From assembly GCA_017442765.1 (NCBI GenBank), contig JAFRZC010000097.1:1-33198 (forward strand): a DNA stretch of 33,198 bases, in the 5' to 3' direction. Made by a program: the position numbers and the translations under genes. The notes under the pieces are model-generated. The model saw nothing but the letters and a program-made list of their open reading frames with translations, had not been told where the DNA came from and did no database searches. The stretch comes from Prevotella sp. (GTDB lineage: Bacteria > Bacteroidota > Bacteroidia > Bacteroidales > Bacteroidaceae). Of this stretch, positions 24,708 to 33,198 are shown piece by piece. How positions within the stretch are numbered: the first letter of the stretch is position 1; each line of letters opens with the position of its first letter.

Positions 24708-25965
24708 AGGCAGGGTCTATTTTGATGAAGAATGTCACGAGGAAGGTGATGCTGCACAGTGCCATCACGACGATGAAGAACTGCTGGTAGCCCAGCGCAT
24801 CCTTCAGGTAGCCCGACACCATGCCCGGCACTTGCAGACCGAGATAGGAGATGCCTGTGCAGATGGCATAGTGCGAGGTCTTGAACTCGCCCATTGAGAA
24901 ATAGAGCATGTAGAGTGTCAGGGCAGTGAAGCCCAGCCCGTAGCCGAACTGCTCGACGAAGATGCAGCCGCTCACGAGCAGCATGTTCTGCGGCATGGCG
25001 TAGCTCATATAGACATAGACAATGTCGGGCAGGGTGATGGCGCACACCATTGGCCATATCCATCGTTTCAGTCCGTCGCGGCTGGCCAGCATGCCGCCTA
25101 CGATGCCGCCGAGCAACAGTCCGATAAGTCCCACGGTGCCATAGCTGATGCCGTATTGTTCGAGCGAAAGCCCCAGTCCGCCGTCGGCCTGCGGACGGGT
25201 GAGAAATGTTTTGCTCATAGCGTTGAGCAGGGCCTCGGGAAATCGGTAGAACAAGATGAAGAGGATGGCCGCCAGCATCTGTCGCCAGGGCATCTTGTGG
25301 ATGAAGGCCACGAGCATGGTCTTCAGTCCGCGTGCGACCTCCTTAGCGGTGGTGTCTCTGAGCGTATCGGCGGCGGGGCGCGGCATGATGTAGCTGTGGT
25401 AGAGCCAGATAGCAATGAAAAGCGCGGCCACACCATAGAAAATCAGGCTCCATGTGAATGCCTCTTGCTTGGGGTATGCCTTTTGCAGTAGTCCGGCTAT
25501 GGGCACAAGCACGCCGTTGCCGAAGATTACCGCCAGCCGATAGAATGTGTTGCGGATGCCCACGAACCACGCCTGGCGATGCTCGTCGAGTTCGAGCATA
25601 TAGAAACCGTCGGCGGCAATGTCGTGCGTGGCACTTGAGAACGCCATGAGGAAAAAGCAGAACATGGTGCCCTGGAACCAAAAGTCGGTGCGCAGGGTAA
25701 AGGCTATTCCAGCCAGCGACGAGCCCAGCAGCATCTGCGTCAGCAGAATCCACCAGCGCTTCGTCTTCACGAGGTCAACGAACGGACTCCACAGTGGTTT
25801 GATAATCCAGGGCAGTCCGAGCCACCCTGTGTATAGTCCAATCTCGCTGTCGGTCAGCCCCATTTGCATGTAGAGCACTACGGCAACGGCCGTCACAATG
25901 ACGTTGGGTAGTCCTTCAGCGATATAGAGCGTGGGTACCCATGTCCAGGGCGATTTCTGTTTCAT
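24691..25965 (-). CDS. AmpG-like MFS permease
   Basis: This 424-residue inner-membrane transporter has about 12 helices and the AmpG-type N-terminus ([58 protein letters not shown]). The helix-4/5 region [17 protein letters not shown] corresponds to the ATQDI(A/V)xDA motif of the family. AmpG imports anhydro-muropeptides released from peptidoglycan. Its ATG (25965) overlaps the TGA of the SpoIID-fusion gene (ATGA), indicating translational coupling, and this supports murein recycling. Pfam-level identity (MFS_1, AmpG-like) is strong; the exact substrate (GlcNAc-anhMurNAc peptides or other) is inferred. Confidence 0.85.
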   Translation of the reverse strand: MKQKSPWTWVPTLYIAEGLPNVIVTAVAVVLYMQMGLTDSEIGLYTGWLGLPWIIKPLWSPFVDLVKTKRWWILLTQMLLGSSLAGIAFTLRTDFWFQGTMFCFFLMAFSSATHDIAADGFYMLELDEHRQAWFVGIRNTFYRLAVIFGNGVLVPIAGLLQKAYPKQEAFTWSLIFYGVAALFIAIWLYHSYIMPRPAADTLRDTTAKEVARGLKTMLVAFIHKMPWRQMLAAILFILFYRFPEALLNAMSKTFLTRPQADGGLGLSLEQYGISYGTVGLIGLLLGGIVGGMLASRDGLKRWIWPMVCAITLPDIVYVYMSYAMPQNMLLVSGCIFVEQFGYGLGFTALTLYMLYFSMGEFKTSHYAICTGISYLGLQVPGMVSGYLKDALGYQQFFIVVMALCSITFLVTFFIKIDPAFGKKK

Positions 25966-28900
25966 AAGTATATTTTCTTTATTTCTGCACTGTGGTAGTA
26001 GTGGTGCAATATCTCTTTATAGTCATGTCCCTGCTCGCCCATCACGGCGGCGCCGATCTGGCACAGGCCGACACCATGCCCCCAGCCGCGTCCGTGCAGC
26101 GTGAAGCCCTTGTCGGTTTTCTCCACGTCGAAGCTGCTGCTGTAGAGGTGCGAGGTGCTGAGCACGCGCCGTATCTCAAGTTCCTTGCCGATGGTAAATG
26201 AGCGTTTTGTGCCTTCGATGCGGAGTTTCCAGATGCGCCCGCTCTTTCCACGTTCCAAAGGAATAAGGTCGGCGATGTCGCCCAAGTCTATTTTCAGGTT
26301 ATCACTGACAAGGCGCGTCAGTTCCTCGGTTGTGTAGTTGACCGTCCAACGGTAGAAATCGGCGGTCTCGCAGTCGTAATCGTTCAGCACTTGGCTGATG
26401 ACGTGGCGGTCGTTGGTGTTACAGTAAGGACATGCCACCGACGTGAGATAGGGCTTCGGCTGGTCTTCCCAGCAATACTGGTATTCCTCTGTATGTCCGC
26501 CGCAGCATTTTGAGAAGCGTGCGTCGCATATCTCGCCGTCGTAGGTCAGGATTTGTCCCTTTGTCGCTTTAACAGCGGCAGCGACATGCGGATTGGTGGC
26601 GCGTGTGATGCCGTGATAGCGTTGACAGTGGTCGTCGGCGCAGACATCGAAGATGGTGTGGTCCTCACGGTCGTACCAGCGGATGAGCTCGTCGTCTTTC
26701 TTGATGAACGAGAAGAAACCAGCTCCTCCGTCTTTCTGCCTGTCGCGCTTTTCAATTTGCGCCAGCAGCCATGAGCGTGAGATGACGGCATGAGCCTTGA
26801 GCAGTTCCATCGACGACGTGCCGCTCATCTCGCTTGAGATGACACTTTCGAGATACTGCTCTACAGGAAGCTCATTGATGGCGCATATCTGGTCGGCCTC
26901 GACAACGAGCCGCAGGATGCCCAGGAAGGTATGTGTCTCCTTGCGTTCCCAGTGGAAGCCTGTGCCGATGGTGACATCGTAAAGCGAGAACGAGGCATCG
27001 GCCTTCTGCGGGTAGAAGGCGAGCTCGCGGTATTGGTTGCCACGCCACAGGATGGCTCCCTCAGAGAACTCCACGGTCTGCGGCCCTTCTATTTGCTCGC
27101 CTTTGGCTGTATAGGGCTTGTTGAGGGAAAACTCAATCTTCTTCCCGCTGACGATGCCCACGCAGACGGTGGGCTGTTTTGCGTTGAGGCGCGGCTCTTC
27201 GGTGGTTTTCTCACCTTTTATCTTGTTGACCGTGTGTGCCATTTCCTCTTCAGAAAGCGCACACTCGGCGATAATCCGCATGGCCTGTTCGGCGGTGATG
27301 CGCTCAAAGTCGCGCTGGCGGGGAGTGATGATGAGCCCCGACATGTCAAGTGCCCCCGGGCTGACGAGCATTCGGCGGTCTTCGTCCTCGTCGTAGTAGC
27401 AGTTGGGACGGTGCTTGCCGCGCGGAATGACAATACAGATGTGTCCGCCATCCTCGCGCCATGCCACGATGTTCATCATCGGCTCCGAGCCGTCGGCTTG
27501 TGGGGGCAGGGCATCATAGACCTTCCTGAACATCAGGGTGGCATTCTCGGTTGAGCGGCTGCGAATGGCGATGGCCGGACAGATGAAGTCGTGTACAAGC
27601 GAGATGTCCTCGTCGTCGTTGAGACTGAAAAGTTGTTCCAGGTCACGACTGAGCCGTTGCCAGCTGACTTGGAGCGGCAGGATGCCGCTGCTGCCGGCCT
27701 GCAGGTGGGCATGGTCGGGTGCCGATGCCCCGCACTTCGGCCCGTTGTAGAACACCATGATGTCGGGGTATCGGTCGAGCAACAGGTGCATCTCCTCGTA
27801 GCAGGTCAGCACGTCCTGAGGTTCATGCTGCTTCAGCGGGATGGTAAAGTGCTGTGGAAGGATGGGGTAGGGGTTGATGAGCAGGTTGAAGTGCCCATCG
27901 AGCGGCTTCACGATTTGTTGTTCCGGCCGGTTCTTCTCGCAGAGGAAGCACGGCCGCTTTCCGATGGTCTTCTTGTCGATGCTCGCCCCTGTGGAGACGA
28001 TGCGCGTGGGATTCCATTGTACGGTGATGGTGTGACTGTCGGCGGTAAGGTCGCGCGTCTTCACTTCCTGCAGGTCGCGGAAGTGTTGGCGAGCCTCTTC
28101 CCACAACTCCATCTGGCGGTTGAAGAACCGTTCAAGCTGGTTGTCGTGCCACGTTTCTTTTTCCGGCTTCATTTTGTTGGCGGCGATGCGTGCGGCCAGT
28201 TCTATGGTGCGCAGCCGGTCTTTATAGCGGTTGTTGGCATTCACGCGATCCGTGCTCAGCGCGGCATCGCTGTTGCCTCCCCACCGGCGGCAGAGATACA
28301 GTTCCTGATAGATGCGCCCGATGCGGTAGTTGCGGCTGAAGGCCAGGCCGAGTGCATAGTCTTCTCCGTAGCTGGTATTGGGAAATCCGATGTGGCGCAG
28401 GATAGGGGTGAAGAATGCGCGGGGCGCCCCCAGTCCGTTGATGCGCAGGGCGTTGTTCGGTCCGTTGGTGTCGGTCCATTCACGATGGTCGATGATTCCG
28501 GGAGGCAGTGTGTTCAAGTCGAAGTCACACATGCGATATGCCCCGATAATCATGGCAGCCTTTTGTCGGCGGAAGGCATCGACGATGCGCTGGAGGGTCT
28601 GCGGCGAGGAGTATAGGTCGTCGCTGTCGAGCTGTACGGCGAAGCGTCCGCACCGTTCATCATTTACGGCTATGTTCCAGCATCCGCCTATGCCGAGGTC
28701 GGTGCGGTCGGGGATGATGTGGATGAGGTTGTCGTGCGATGACAACATACCGGACAATATCGCGGTTGTGTCGTCGGTGGAATGGTTATCTACTACGATG
28801 ACGTTATACTTGAAGCGTGTCTGCTGCGAGAGTGCGCTCTCCACGGCGTCGCGTATGGTGCGCTCACGGTTATAGACAGGTATGACGACCGATGCCTCGC

Positions 28901-29636
28901 AGGCGAACTCCTGCTCCTCGAAGTCGGGCACGGCATAGCGCGTGGTATCGACAAGTGCGCCTACGTGATCGAGGTGTCGCGTGACGGCCTGCTCCATCTC
29001 CACCTGCACGTCGCGGTTGCGTGGATTAACGTAGTCGAATTGCTTTTCACCGCTCTTTCGGGTGTCGAGCTCCTGCTCGGTGTAGAGATACTCGTCGAGA
29101 TGGAAAATCTGCCCGCAGCGGCTGAGGTATAACCGAAGATCGTAGAAACCGGCATACAGGTAGCTTGCCCGCTCAGGCTGGCCGGCCCATTGTTTCATCA
29201 GGGCGGTGCTGACGAGCACGAGACTTCCGAAGTCGAAGTCGTCGCGCAGGCTTCCCGCCTGATAGTCGATGACAGGATGCCGCACGGTCTGTCCTTCTTC
29301 TATGGAGAGCCGGTCGCTATAGACCATGGCGGCTCCCGTGTCCTCGGCCACGCGCAGCAGGCGGTCCAAGGCATGTAATCCTAAGGTGACGGGTTGCGGC
29401 TTCAGGAGAAGCAGCGTATAGTCGGACGTGGCCGCCTCGGCAATTTCGGTCATTGTCTGGCTTGAGAGCGGGTGTGTGGTTTGTAGCAGGCGGTAGTCGC
29501 TTGTCGGGTCTGTCACACCGTCGGCTGCCAATATATATATGTGGCCTACGGCTTTACTCTGCCTGAGCGTGTTGATCAGTGATGCCATGCCGGCATAATC
29601 CTCACAGGGCAGGAAGCAGTCTATCTTCTTATTCAT
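25962..29636 (-). CDS. Multidomain fusion: GT-A-like / GT2 glycosyltransferase / HIT-like DUF4922 / SpoIID
   Basis: This 1224-residue protein has four parts. Residues 1-235 are a GT-A-like region, probably a degenerate glycosyltransferase. Residues 247-470 are a family 2 glycosyltransferase ([25 protein letters not shown] 337-340, GED 424-426). Residues about 560-770 are a HIT-superfamily domain of the GalT/AP4A-phosphorylase branch ([23 protein letters not shown] and DHAHLQ with His642-x-His644-x-Gln646), matching DUF4922. Residues about 820-1224 are SpoIID, with Glu936 in VISSEMSG, a cysteine-rich insert (CCGG...CPYC) and [15 protein letters not shown]. SpoIID enzymes are lytic transglycosylases acting on glycan strands. 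There is no signal peptide, so how a SpoIID domain would meet murein is puzzling; cytosolic action on imported fragments is possible. The start is ATG 29636, because a strong promoter lies at 29700-29670. It is coupled to the AmpG-like gene by ATGA. Confidence 0.9.
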   Translation of the reverse strand: MNKKIDCFLPCEDYAGMASLINTLRQSKAVGHIYILAADGVTDPTSDYRLLQTTHPLSSQTMTEIAEAATSDYTLLLLKPQPVTLGLHALDRLLRVAEDTGAAMVYSDRLSIEEGQTVRHPVIDYQAGSLRDDFDFGSLVLVSTALMKQWAGQPERASYLYAGFYDLRLYLSRCGQIFHLDEYLYTEQELDTRKSGEKQFDYVNPRNRDVQVEMEQAVTRHLDHVGALVDTTRYAVPDFEEQEFACEASVVIPVYNRERTIRDAVESALSQQTRFKYNVIVVDNHSTDDTTAILSGMLSSHDNLIHIIPDRTDLGIGGCWNIAVNDERCGRFAVQLDSDDLYSSPQTLQRIVDAFRRQKAAMIIGAYRMCDFDLNTLPPGIIDHREWTDTNGPNNALRINGLGAPRAFFTPILRHIGFPNTSYGEDYALGLAFSRNYRIGRIYQELYLCRRWGGNSDAALSTDRVNANNRYKDRLRTIELAARIAANKMKPEKETWHDNQLERFFNRQMELWEEARQHFRDLQEVKTRDLTADSHTITVQWNPTRIVSTGASIDKKTIGKRPCFLCEKNRPEQQIVKPLDGHFNLLINPYPILPQHFTIPLKQHEPQDVLTCYEEMHLLLDRYPDIMVFYNGPKCGASAPDHAHLQAGSSGILPLQVSWQRLSRDLEQLFSLNDDEDISLVHDFICPAIAIRSRSTENATLMFRKVYDALPPQADGSEPMMNIVAWREDGGHICIVIPRGKHRPNCYYDEDEDRRMLVSPGALDMSGLIITPRQRDFERITAEQAMRIIAECALSEEEMAHTVNKIKGEKTTEEPRLNAKQPTVCVGIVSGKKIEFSLNKPYTAKGEQIEGPQTVEFSEGAILWRGNQYRELAFYPQKADASFSLYDVTIGTGFHWERKETHTFLGILRLVVEADQICAINELPVEQYLESVISSEMSGTSSMELLKAHAVISRSWLLAQIEKRDRQKDGGAGFFSFIKKDDELIRWYDREDHTIFDVCADDHCQRYHGITRATNPHVAAAVKATKGQILTYDGEICDARFSKCCGGHTEEYQYCWEDQPKPYLTSVACPYCNTNDRHVISQVLNDYDCETADFYRWTVNYTTEELTRLVSDNLKIDLGDIADLIPLERGKSGRIWKLRIEGTKRSFTIGKELEIRRVLSTSHLYSSSFDVEKTDKGFTLHGRGWGHGVGLCQIGAAVMGEQGHDYKEILHHYYHSAEIKKIYL

Positions 29637-29669
29637 ACGATGTTGATGGGGTGTCTTTTTAATTTTCTG

Positions 29670-29700
29670 CAAAGTTACGAAAAAACAAGACCGTAACAAA
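29670..29700 (-). promoter_or_regulatory. Promoter of the SpoIID-fusion operon
   Basis: Minus-strand TTTG (29700-29697), 19 bp, TAACTTTG (29677-29670), about 34 bp before ATG 29636. It is a full consensus match and fixes the start, excluding the longer upstream frame. Confidence 0.75.
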
Positions 29701-29740
29701 AGAAATCTATTTCTTTTTTCTCACTTAATCGAATTTTTCG

Positions 29741-29748
29741 TAACTTTG
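29741..29748 (+). promoter_or_regulatory. Putative -7 box for rlmN
   Basis: TAACTTTG matches TAnnTTTG, 25 bp before the rlmN ATG. T-rich sequence but no exact TTTG stands at -33. It forms a divergent pair with the SpoIID-fusion promoter. Confidence 0.55.
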
Positions 29749-29773
29749 CAGGCAGAACGGAACAATCGAAGCG

Positions 29774-30856
29774 ATGGAGGAAACAAAAAAGGCGTTGCTG
29801 GGCATGTCGCTCGACGAGCTGAAGGAGGTCGCGGTCTCGCTTGGCCTTCCGGCTTTCGCTGGTAAGCAGATGGCGCAGTGGCTCTATGAGAAGCGCGTGC
29901 GCGACATCGGCGAGATGACCAATCTGTCGAAGCAGGCCCGTGAGCGGCTGTCGGCGGAATATTGCGTTGGAATGATGCAGCCCGTCGATGGCCAGCGCAG
30001 TGTGGACGGCACGGTGAAATACCTGTTTCCCGTGAGGACGGTTTCCCAGCGTGGGGACACATCGGCTCCTATCGTCGGCGGGAAGGCATCGAAGTACGTG
30101 GAGACGGTTTTCATTCCCGACGGCGACCGCGCCACGCTCTGCGTGTCGTGCCAGGTGGGGTGCAAGATGAACTGCCTGTTCTGTCAGACAGGCAAGCAGG
30201 GTTGGGAGGGCGACCTCTCGGCTGGCGACATCCTGAACCAGATTGTTGCGCTGCCTGAGTGCGACCAGCTGACCAACATCGTGTTTATGGGACAGGGCGA
30301 GCCGATGGACAACCTCGACAGTGTGCTTCGTGCCACCGAGGTCCTTACGGCCAACTGGGGCATGGCGTGGAGTCCGCGCCGCATCACGGTGAGCAGCGTC
30401 GGTGTGAGAAACAAGCTGAAGCGTTTTCTTGACGAGAGCCAGTGCCATGTGGCCATCAGTCTGCATGCCGCCATCCACGAGCAACGCCAGCAGCTCATGC
30501 CTGCCGAGCGGGCCATGCCGATAGAGGAGGTGGTGGAGCTTCTGCGCCAGTATGACTTCGCCCATCAGCGGCGGCTCTCGTTCGAGTATATTGTCTTTGG
30601 TGGAGTGAACGACAGCGAGGCGCATGCCCGTGCCATCGTCCGGCTGCTGCGGGGAATGGATTGCCGCATCAACCTTATCCGGTTCCATCAGATTCCCGAC
30701 GTGCCGCTGCACGGCGCGACAGAGGAGCGCATGGTATGGCTTCGCGACTACCTGACAGCTCACGGACTCTTCACCACCATACGTGCCTCGCGCGGCGAAG
30801 ATATCATGGCAGCCTGCGGACTGCTCTCGTCGAAAGTAATGAGTAATGAGGAATAA
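29774..30856 (+). CDS. rlmN: Dual-specificity 23S rRNA A2503 / tRNA A37 C2-methyltransferase RlmN
   Basis: RlmN is a radical-SAM enzyme that methylates C2 of A2503 in 23S rRNA and A37 of some tRNAs. The 360-residue protein has the cluster motif CKMNCLFC (CxxxCxxC), preceded by CVSCQVG. GQGEPMDN and the C-terminal methyl-carrying cysteine in GEDIMAACGLL are also present, so it should be active. ATG 29774 gives a typical N-terminus (MEETKKALLGMSLDELKEVAVSLGLPAFAGKQMAQWLY). The last codons (VMSNEE-stop) are encoded by a 7-bp tandem repeat (30836-30870) that continues into the next gene. It heads an operon with the DUF4837 lipoprotein, pdxA and a flippase-like gene. Confidence 0.96.
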   Translation: MEETKKALLGMSLDELKEVAVSLGLPAFAGKQMAQWLYEKRVRDIGEMTNLSKQARERLSAEYCVGMMQPVDGQRSVDGTVKYLFPVRTVSQRGDTSAPIVGGKASKYVETVFIPDGDRATLCVSCQVGCKMNCLFCQTGKQGWEGDLSAGDILNQIVALPECDQLTNIVFMGQGEPMDNLDSVLRATEVLTANWGMAWSPRRITVSSVGVRNKLKRFLDESQCHVAISLHAAIHEQRQQLMPAERAMPIEEVVELLRQYDFAHQRRLSFEYIVFGGVNDSEAHARAIVRLLRGMDCRINLIRFHQIPDVPLHGATEERMVWLRDYLTAHGLFTTIRASRGEDIMAACGLLSSKVMSNEE

Positions 30857-30870
30857 GTAATGAGTAATTT
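30836..30870 (+). repeat. Five 7-bp tandem units spanning the rlmN stop and the next start
   Basis: Units GTAATGA, GTAATGA, GGAATAA, GTAATGA, GTAATTT lie end to end. The third contains the rlmN TAA stop (30854-30856) and the fourth the ATG of the lipoprotein gene (30860). Confidence 0.75.
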
Positions 30871-31822
30871 GCACTCCGTGTTCATCCGTCATAGTCTGTG
30901 TCTCTCCGTGTTCGTGATGCTTCTTTCCTGTGGAAAGAAAGACAGCGAGAGCCTGCCGGTGGCAATGGGCGACCCCTATCATGTGGTGCTTATGGCCGCC
31001 GATTCTGCTGCCGCGCAGCCTATGGTTGACCTGCTCACGGCTGAGATGTCGGGATTGCCACAGCCGGAGCCGACGTTCGACGTGCGCATCGTCAGCCCCG
31101 AACAACTGGAAACCCCTGCCTGCCGCTATGCCCGCACGCTGGTGCGCATTGATATCGACGACAGCAAATACTCGTCTGCCGATGTGGGCTATAAGAATGA
31201 CCGGTGGGCACGCGGCCAGCTTGTGCTCAATATCACGGCACCCTCTGTCAAACTGCTTGACCAAATGGTATGGCGCAATGCTCGCAAACTGGTGGAACTG
31301 CTTGTTGACCATGAGATGGACAGCGCGAAGCAACAGCTTGCCCGCCAGCACAACCAGAAGGCTGAGGCTATGGTGAGGCAGATGTTCGGCATCGACATGC
31401 TCATTCCGCCTACGCTTACCTCGATGAAGACGGGCAAGGACTTCATCTGGCTCTCCGACAACCGCTCCTCGCGGAGGCAAAACATCTGTATCTACACTGT
31501 GCCGCGGCAACTGACGGAGGGCGACATGCAGTATCGCGACAGCGTGATGCGCGTGAACATCAAGGGCGAGACCGACAGTATGTATATGCAGACTGTGACC
31601 GACGGTTTGCGCCGACAGTCGATAGGGCACGGGCAGACCTTCACGCGCGGACTCTGGGAGATGAAGGGCGACGGCATGGGCGGTCCCTTTGTGGAGCGGA
31701 CTGTCTTCCTCCGGCATTATACGCTTGTGGCCGAGGGCTTCGTCTATGCGCCCGAGTCGAAGAAACGCAACCTTGTGCGCGAGCTTGAGGCCACGCTCAA
31801 AACGATAAAAATCTATCAATAA
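30860..31822 (+). CDS. DUF4837-family lipoprotein
   Basis: This 320-residue protein belongs to DUF4837, a Bacteroidota family regularly found between rlmN and pdxA. The N-terminus (MSNLHSVFIRHSLCLSVFVMLLSCGKKD) ends in a lipobox-like LLSC, so it is predicted to be lipidated at Cys24. The conserved core includes VRIDIDDSKYSSADVGYKNDRWARGQLVLNITAP (about 93-126) and FGIDMLIPPTLTSMKTGKDFIWLSDN (about 175-200). GLWEMKGDGMGGPFVERTVFL follows near the C-terminus. The function is unknown. The start ATG 30860 is part of the 7-bp tandem repeat and lies 3 bp after the rlmN stop. Confidence 0.85.
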   Translation: MSNLHSVFIRHSLCLSVFVMLLSCGKKDSESLPVAMGDPYHVVLMAADSAAAQPMVDLLTAEMSGLPQPEPTFDVRIVSPEQLETPACRYARTLVRIDIDDSKYSSADVGYKNDRWARGQLVLNITAPSVKLLDQMVWRNARKLVELLVDHEMDSAKQQLARQHNQKAEAMVRQMFGIDMLIPPTLTSMKTGKDFIWLSDNRSSRRQNICIYTVPRQLTEGDMQYRDSVMRVNIKGETDSMYMQTVTDGLRRQSIGHGQTFTRGLWEMKGDGMGGPFVERTVFLRHYTLVAEGFVYAPESKKRNLVRELEATLKTIKIYQ

Positions 31823-31868
31823 AGGAGTTAAGGAGTTAAGACGATAGAGAAACTAATTATCAATTAAA
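31823..31868 (+). repeat. AGGAGTTAAGGAGTTAAGACGATAG repeat before pdxA
   Basis: Two GGAGTTAA units plus GACGATAG (31823-31847) begin directly after the stop of the lipoprotein gene, followed by AATTATCAATT (31855-31865). This is the same family as 2304, 2383, 5534 and 16833. It sits 33 bp upstream of the pdxA start. Confidence 0.6.
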
Positions 31869-31879
31869 AAAATATAACA

Positions 31880-32971
31880 ATGGAAAACAACAGGATTCGC
31901 GTGGCTATCACGCAAGGCGACACAAACGGTGTCGGATATGAGTTGATTTTTAAGACTTTCGAAACCCCGGAAATGATGGAGTTGCTGACCCCTGTGGTCT
32001 ATGGCTCGCCGAAGATTGCGGCCTATCATCGTAAGGCACTTGGCATGGAGGCTGCTTTCAGTATCATCAGCAATGCCGACGAGCTGCGCCCCGGTCGTCT
32101 GAACCTGCTTACCTGTTTCGACGACGAGGTGAAGGTCGAGCTCGGGAAACCTACCCCTGAGTCTGAGCGTGCCGCTCAGCGGGCGTTCGACCGTGCGCTG
32201 GCCGACCATGCCGCAGGCGGTTTCGATGTGCTTGTGACACTGCCGCAAGGCAAGGATGTGTGGGGCGGTGTGCCCGAATACAAGAGCGGCGGGTTGTGCA
32301 TGATGGTTGAGAACGGGCTGCGCATAGGTTTTGCCACCGAGCGTGTGAGCCTAAAGGAGGCCATTGCCTCCGTAAACAAGGATGTTGTCGTCAAGAAGGC
32401 CACTACGCTCTACCAGGCCTTGCGGCGGGACTGTAGTATTCTCAACCCGCGTGTTGCCGTGTTGGCTCTTAACCCGGGCGCTGATGGTGACGAGGAGAAC
32501 AGCATCATCAAACCTGCTGTTGACGAGCTCAACGAGAAAGGCCTGCACGTCTTCGGCCCGTTTAAGGCTGAGGAATTGTTTGCCGAAGGCGGCTACGATG
32601 CCTTTGACGGCATCCTTGCCATGTACTACGAGCAGGGCATGGTGCCGTTTAAGACCCTTACGCGGGGCGAGGGCGTGATGGTGTATGCCGGACTGCCCTT
32701 CGTGTGCACAGCCGTGAACGGCGAGGGCCAGCCCGTCGCGGGAAAGGGCCAGGCCGACCCGTCGTCGCTGCGCTATGCCATCTATGCCGCCATCGATATG
32801 TTCAGAAACCGCACGGGCTACGACCTGCCGATGGGTAATCCGCTGCCGAAGCTCTATCGCGAGAGGCGCGACGAGGGTGAGAAACTGCGTTTCTCCGTGC
32901 CCAAGAGGCGCGAGGCGAAAGACGGTCCTGCTGAACCCGTACAGCAGGCCGATGAGAAAGCTCAATTATGA
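31880..32971 (+). CDS. pdxA: PdxA-family protein lacking the metal-binding histidines
   Basis: PdxA oxidises 4-phosphohydroxy-L-threonine in pyridoxal phosphate synthesis using NAD and a divalent metal. The fold is clear over residues 5-312: RVAITQGDTNGVGYELI, TPVVYGSPKIAAYHRKALG, DDEVKVELGKPTPES, LNPG, FDGILAMYYEQGMVPFKTL and GLPFV. Compared with PdxA as I know it, the metal ligands are replaced: TGH/TTH is ATER (Glu154), LNPHAG is LNPGADG (Gly200) and MYHDQG is MYYEQG (Tyr250). The GHTE substrate motif and the SPAHGT or DHGT histidine are also missing. A charged tail (about 313-363) extends the usual C-terminus. The frame is intact, so this looks like a diverged or non-catalytic paralogue rather than a decaying gene. 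Family assignment is sure; activity is doubtful. The downstream flippase gene overlaps its stop by ATGA. Confidence 0.85.
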   Translation: MENNRIRVAITQGDTNGVGYELIFKTFETPEMMELLTPVVYGSPKIAAYHRKALGMEAAFSIISNADELRPGRLNLLTCFDDEVKVELGKPTPESERAAQRAFDRALADHAAGGFDVLVTLPQGKDVWGGVPEYKSGGLCMMVENGLRIGFATERVSLKEAIASVNKDVVVKKATTLYQALRRDCSILNPRVAVLALNPGADGDEENSIIKPAVDELNEKGLHVFGPFKAEELFAEGGYDAFDGILAMYYEQGMVPFKTLTRGEGVMVYAGLPFVCTAVNGEGQPVAGKGQADPSSLRYAIYAAIDMFRNRTGYDLPMGNPLPKLYRERRDEGEKLRFSVPKRREAKDGPAEPVQQADEKAQL

Positions 32972-33198
32972 AGAAGAAATACCAGAACGGTTTTTTCGCC
33001 TTTGGCCTGGTCGTGCTCGTCATCATGGTGACGCAGCTCGACTTCGCTGAGGTATGGCGTGGGCTGACTAATGCCGGCTACTGGTTTTTCGCCGTTGTGG
33101 CCCTGTGGGCGGTGCTCTATGTGTTCAATACCGCCTCGTGGTGGATTATTATCAAGAGTGGAGAGAGAAGAGAGAATAGAGGAGAGAGGAGAGTGGAG
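32968..33198 (+). CDS. YbhN/UPF0104-type flippase-like membrane protein (3' partial)
   Basis: The first 77 residues only; the gene runs off the right edge. MKKKYQNGFFAFGLVVLVIMVTQLDFAEVWRGLTNAGYWFFAVVALWAVLYVFNTASWWIII shows two membrane helices. The DFAEVWRGLTNAGYWFF and SWWIII pattern resembles the lysylphosphatidylglycerol synthase TM-region (UPF0104/YbhN) family. These proteins are predicted lipid or lipid-linked flippases. ATG 32968 overlaps the pdxA TGA (ATGA coupling). After KSG the frame continues through a G+A-rich repeat (33156-33198) encoding ERRENRGERRVE, unlike family members, which suggests an in-frame insertion in a loop. The family call is moderate because only the N-terminus is visible. 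Confidence 0.7.
   Translation, partial: MKKKYQNGFFAFGLVVLVIMVTQLDFAEVWRGLTNAGYWFFAVVALWAVLYVFNTASWWIIIKSGERRENRGERRVE
33156..33198 (+). repeat. G+A-rich repeat inside the flippase-like gene
   Basis: A run of GAGAGA/GAGGAG units is cut by the window edge. It is open in the gene's frame and resembles the purine tract in rel (12185-12214). Confidence 0.55.

Noticed and set aside
29675..31819. 714-codon open frame on the minus strand opposite rlmN and the DUF4837 gene
   Set aside because: The plus-strand genes have clear family motifs and operon spacing. The antisense product is His-rich with no recognisable domain and arises from the G+C-rich codon pattern.

Overview
The window reads as a chromosomal segment of a Bacteroidales bacterium, most likely a Prevotella-type (Prevotellaceae) organism. 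Three things point there. The gene families and their order are typical: surE-lpxB divergent from parA-parB-DUF5683-mltD-rel, and rlmN-DUF4837-pdxA-flippase. Several intergenic regions carry the Bacteroidota promoter pattern TTTG-(19-20)-TAnnTTTG. Shine-Dalgarno sequences are mostly absent. No rRNA, tRNA, CRISPR array, transposase or phage gene was seen.

Layout. Positions 1-2247 are an A+T-richer accessory piece. It holds the 3' part of a protein-kinase-like/AAA+ ATPase fusion, followed after 2 bp by a small TerB-like protein. A hypothetical exported protein (2397-3692) and a 561-bp gene-free, repeat-rich gap follow. The core genome starts at about 4.25 kb. surE and lpxB run on the minus strand, divergent from a tightly packed plus-strand operon parA-parB-DUF5683-lytic transglycosylase-rel(A/SpoT) (6542-12717). 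A patatin-like lipase (minus) is divergent from an LptD-like outer-membrane protein (13918-16752). A PatB/MalY-type C-S lyase follows and converges on a minus-strand group: CPA2 cation/proton antiporter, YARHG-domain protein, unknown exported protein. Peptidase T lies upstream of that group with two tandem promoters. From 29.6 down to 23.6 kb a three-gene minus operon encodes a 1224-residue glycosyltransferase/HIT-like/SpoIID fusion, an AmpG-like permease and a second polytopic membrane protein. Divergent from it, rlmN, a DUF4837 lipoprotein, a PdxA-family protein and the start of a YbhN-like flippase run to the right edge.

Many of the genes serve the envelope: lipid A (lpxB), LPS export (lptD), murein turnover and probably recycling (mltD homologue, SpoIID fusion, AmpG-like permease) and lipid hydrolysis (patatin). 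They sit among chromosome segregation (parAB) and stringent response (rel).

The most notable signals are four. (1) The kinase-like/AAA+ plus TerB pair is cut by the left edge, and its kinase catalytic loop reads HNE instead of HRD. (2) The PdxA homologue has lost all the histidines expected for metal and substrate binding while its reading frame stays intact. (3) The GT-GT-HIT-SpoIID fusion is translationally coupled to an AmpG-like permease. (4) Several families of short palindromic or tandem repeats occur between genes and also, in frame, inside lpxB, lptD, patB, rel, a membrane protein and the ybhN-like gene. They lengthen housekeeping proteins with repeat-encoded peptides.
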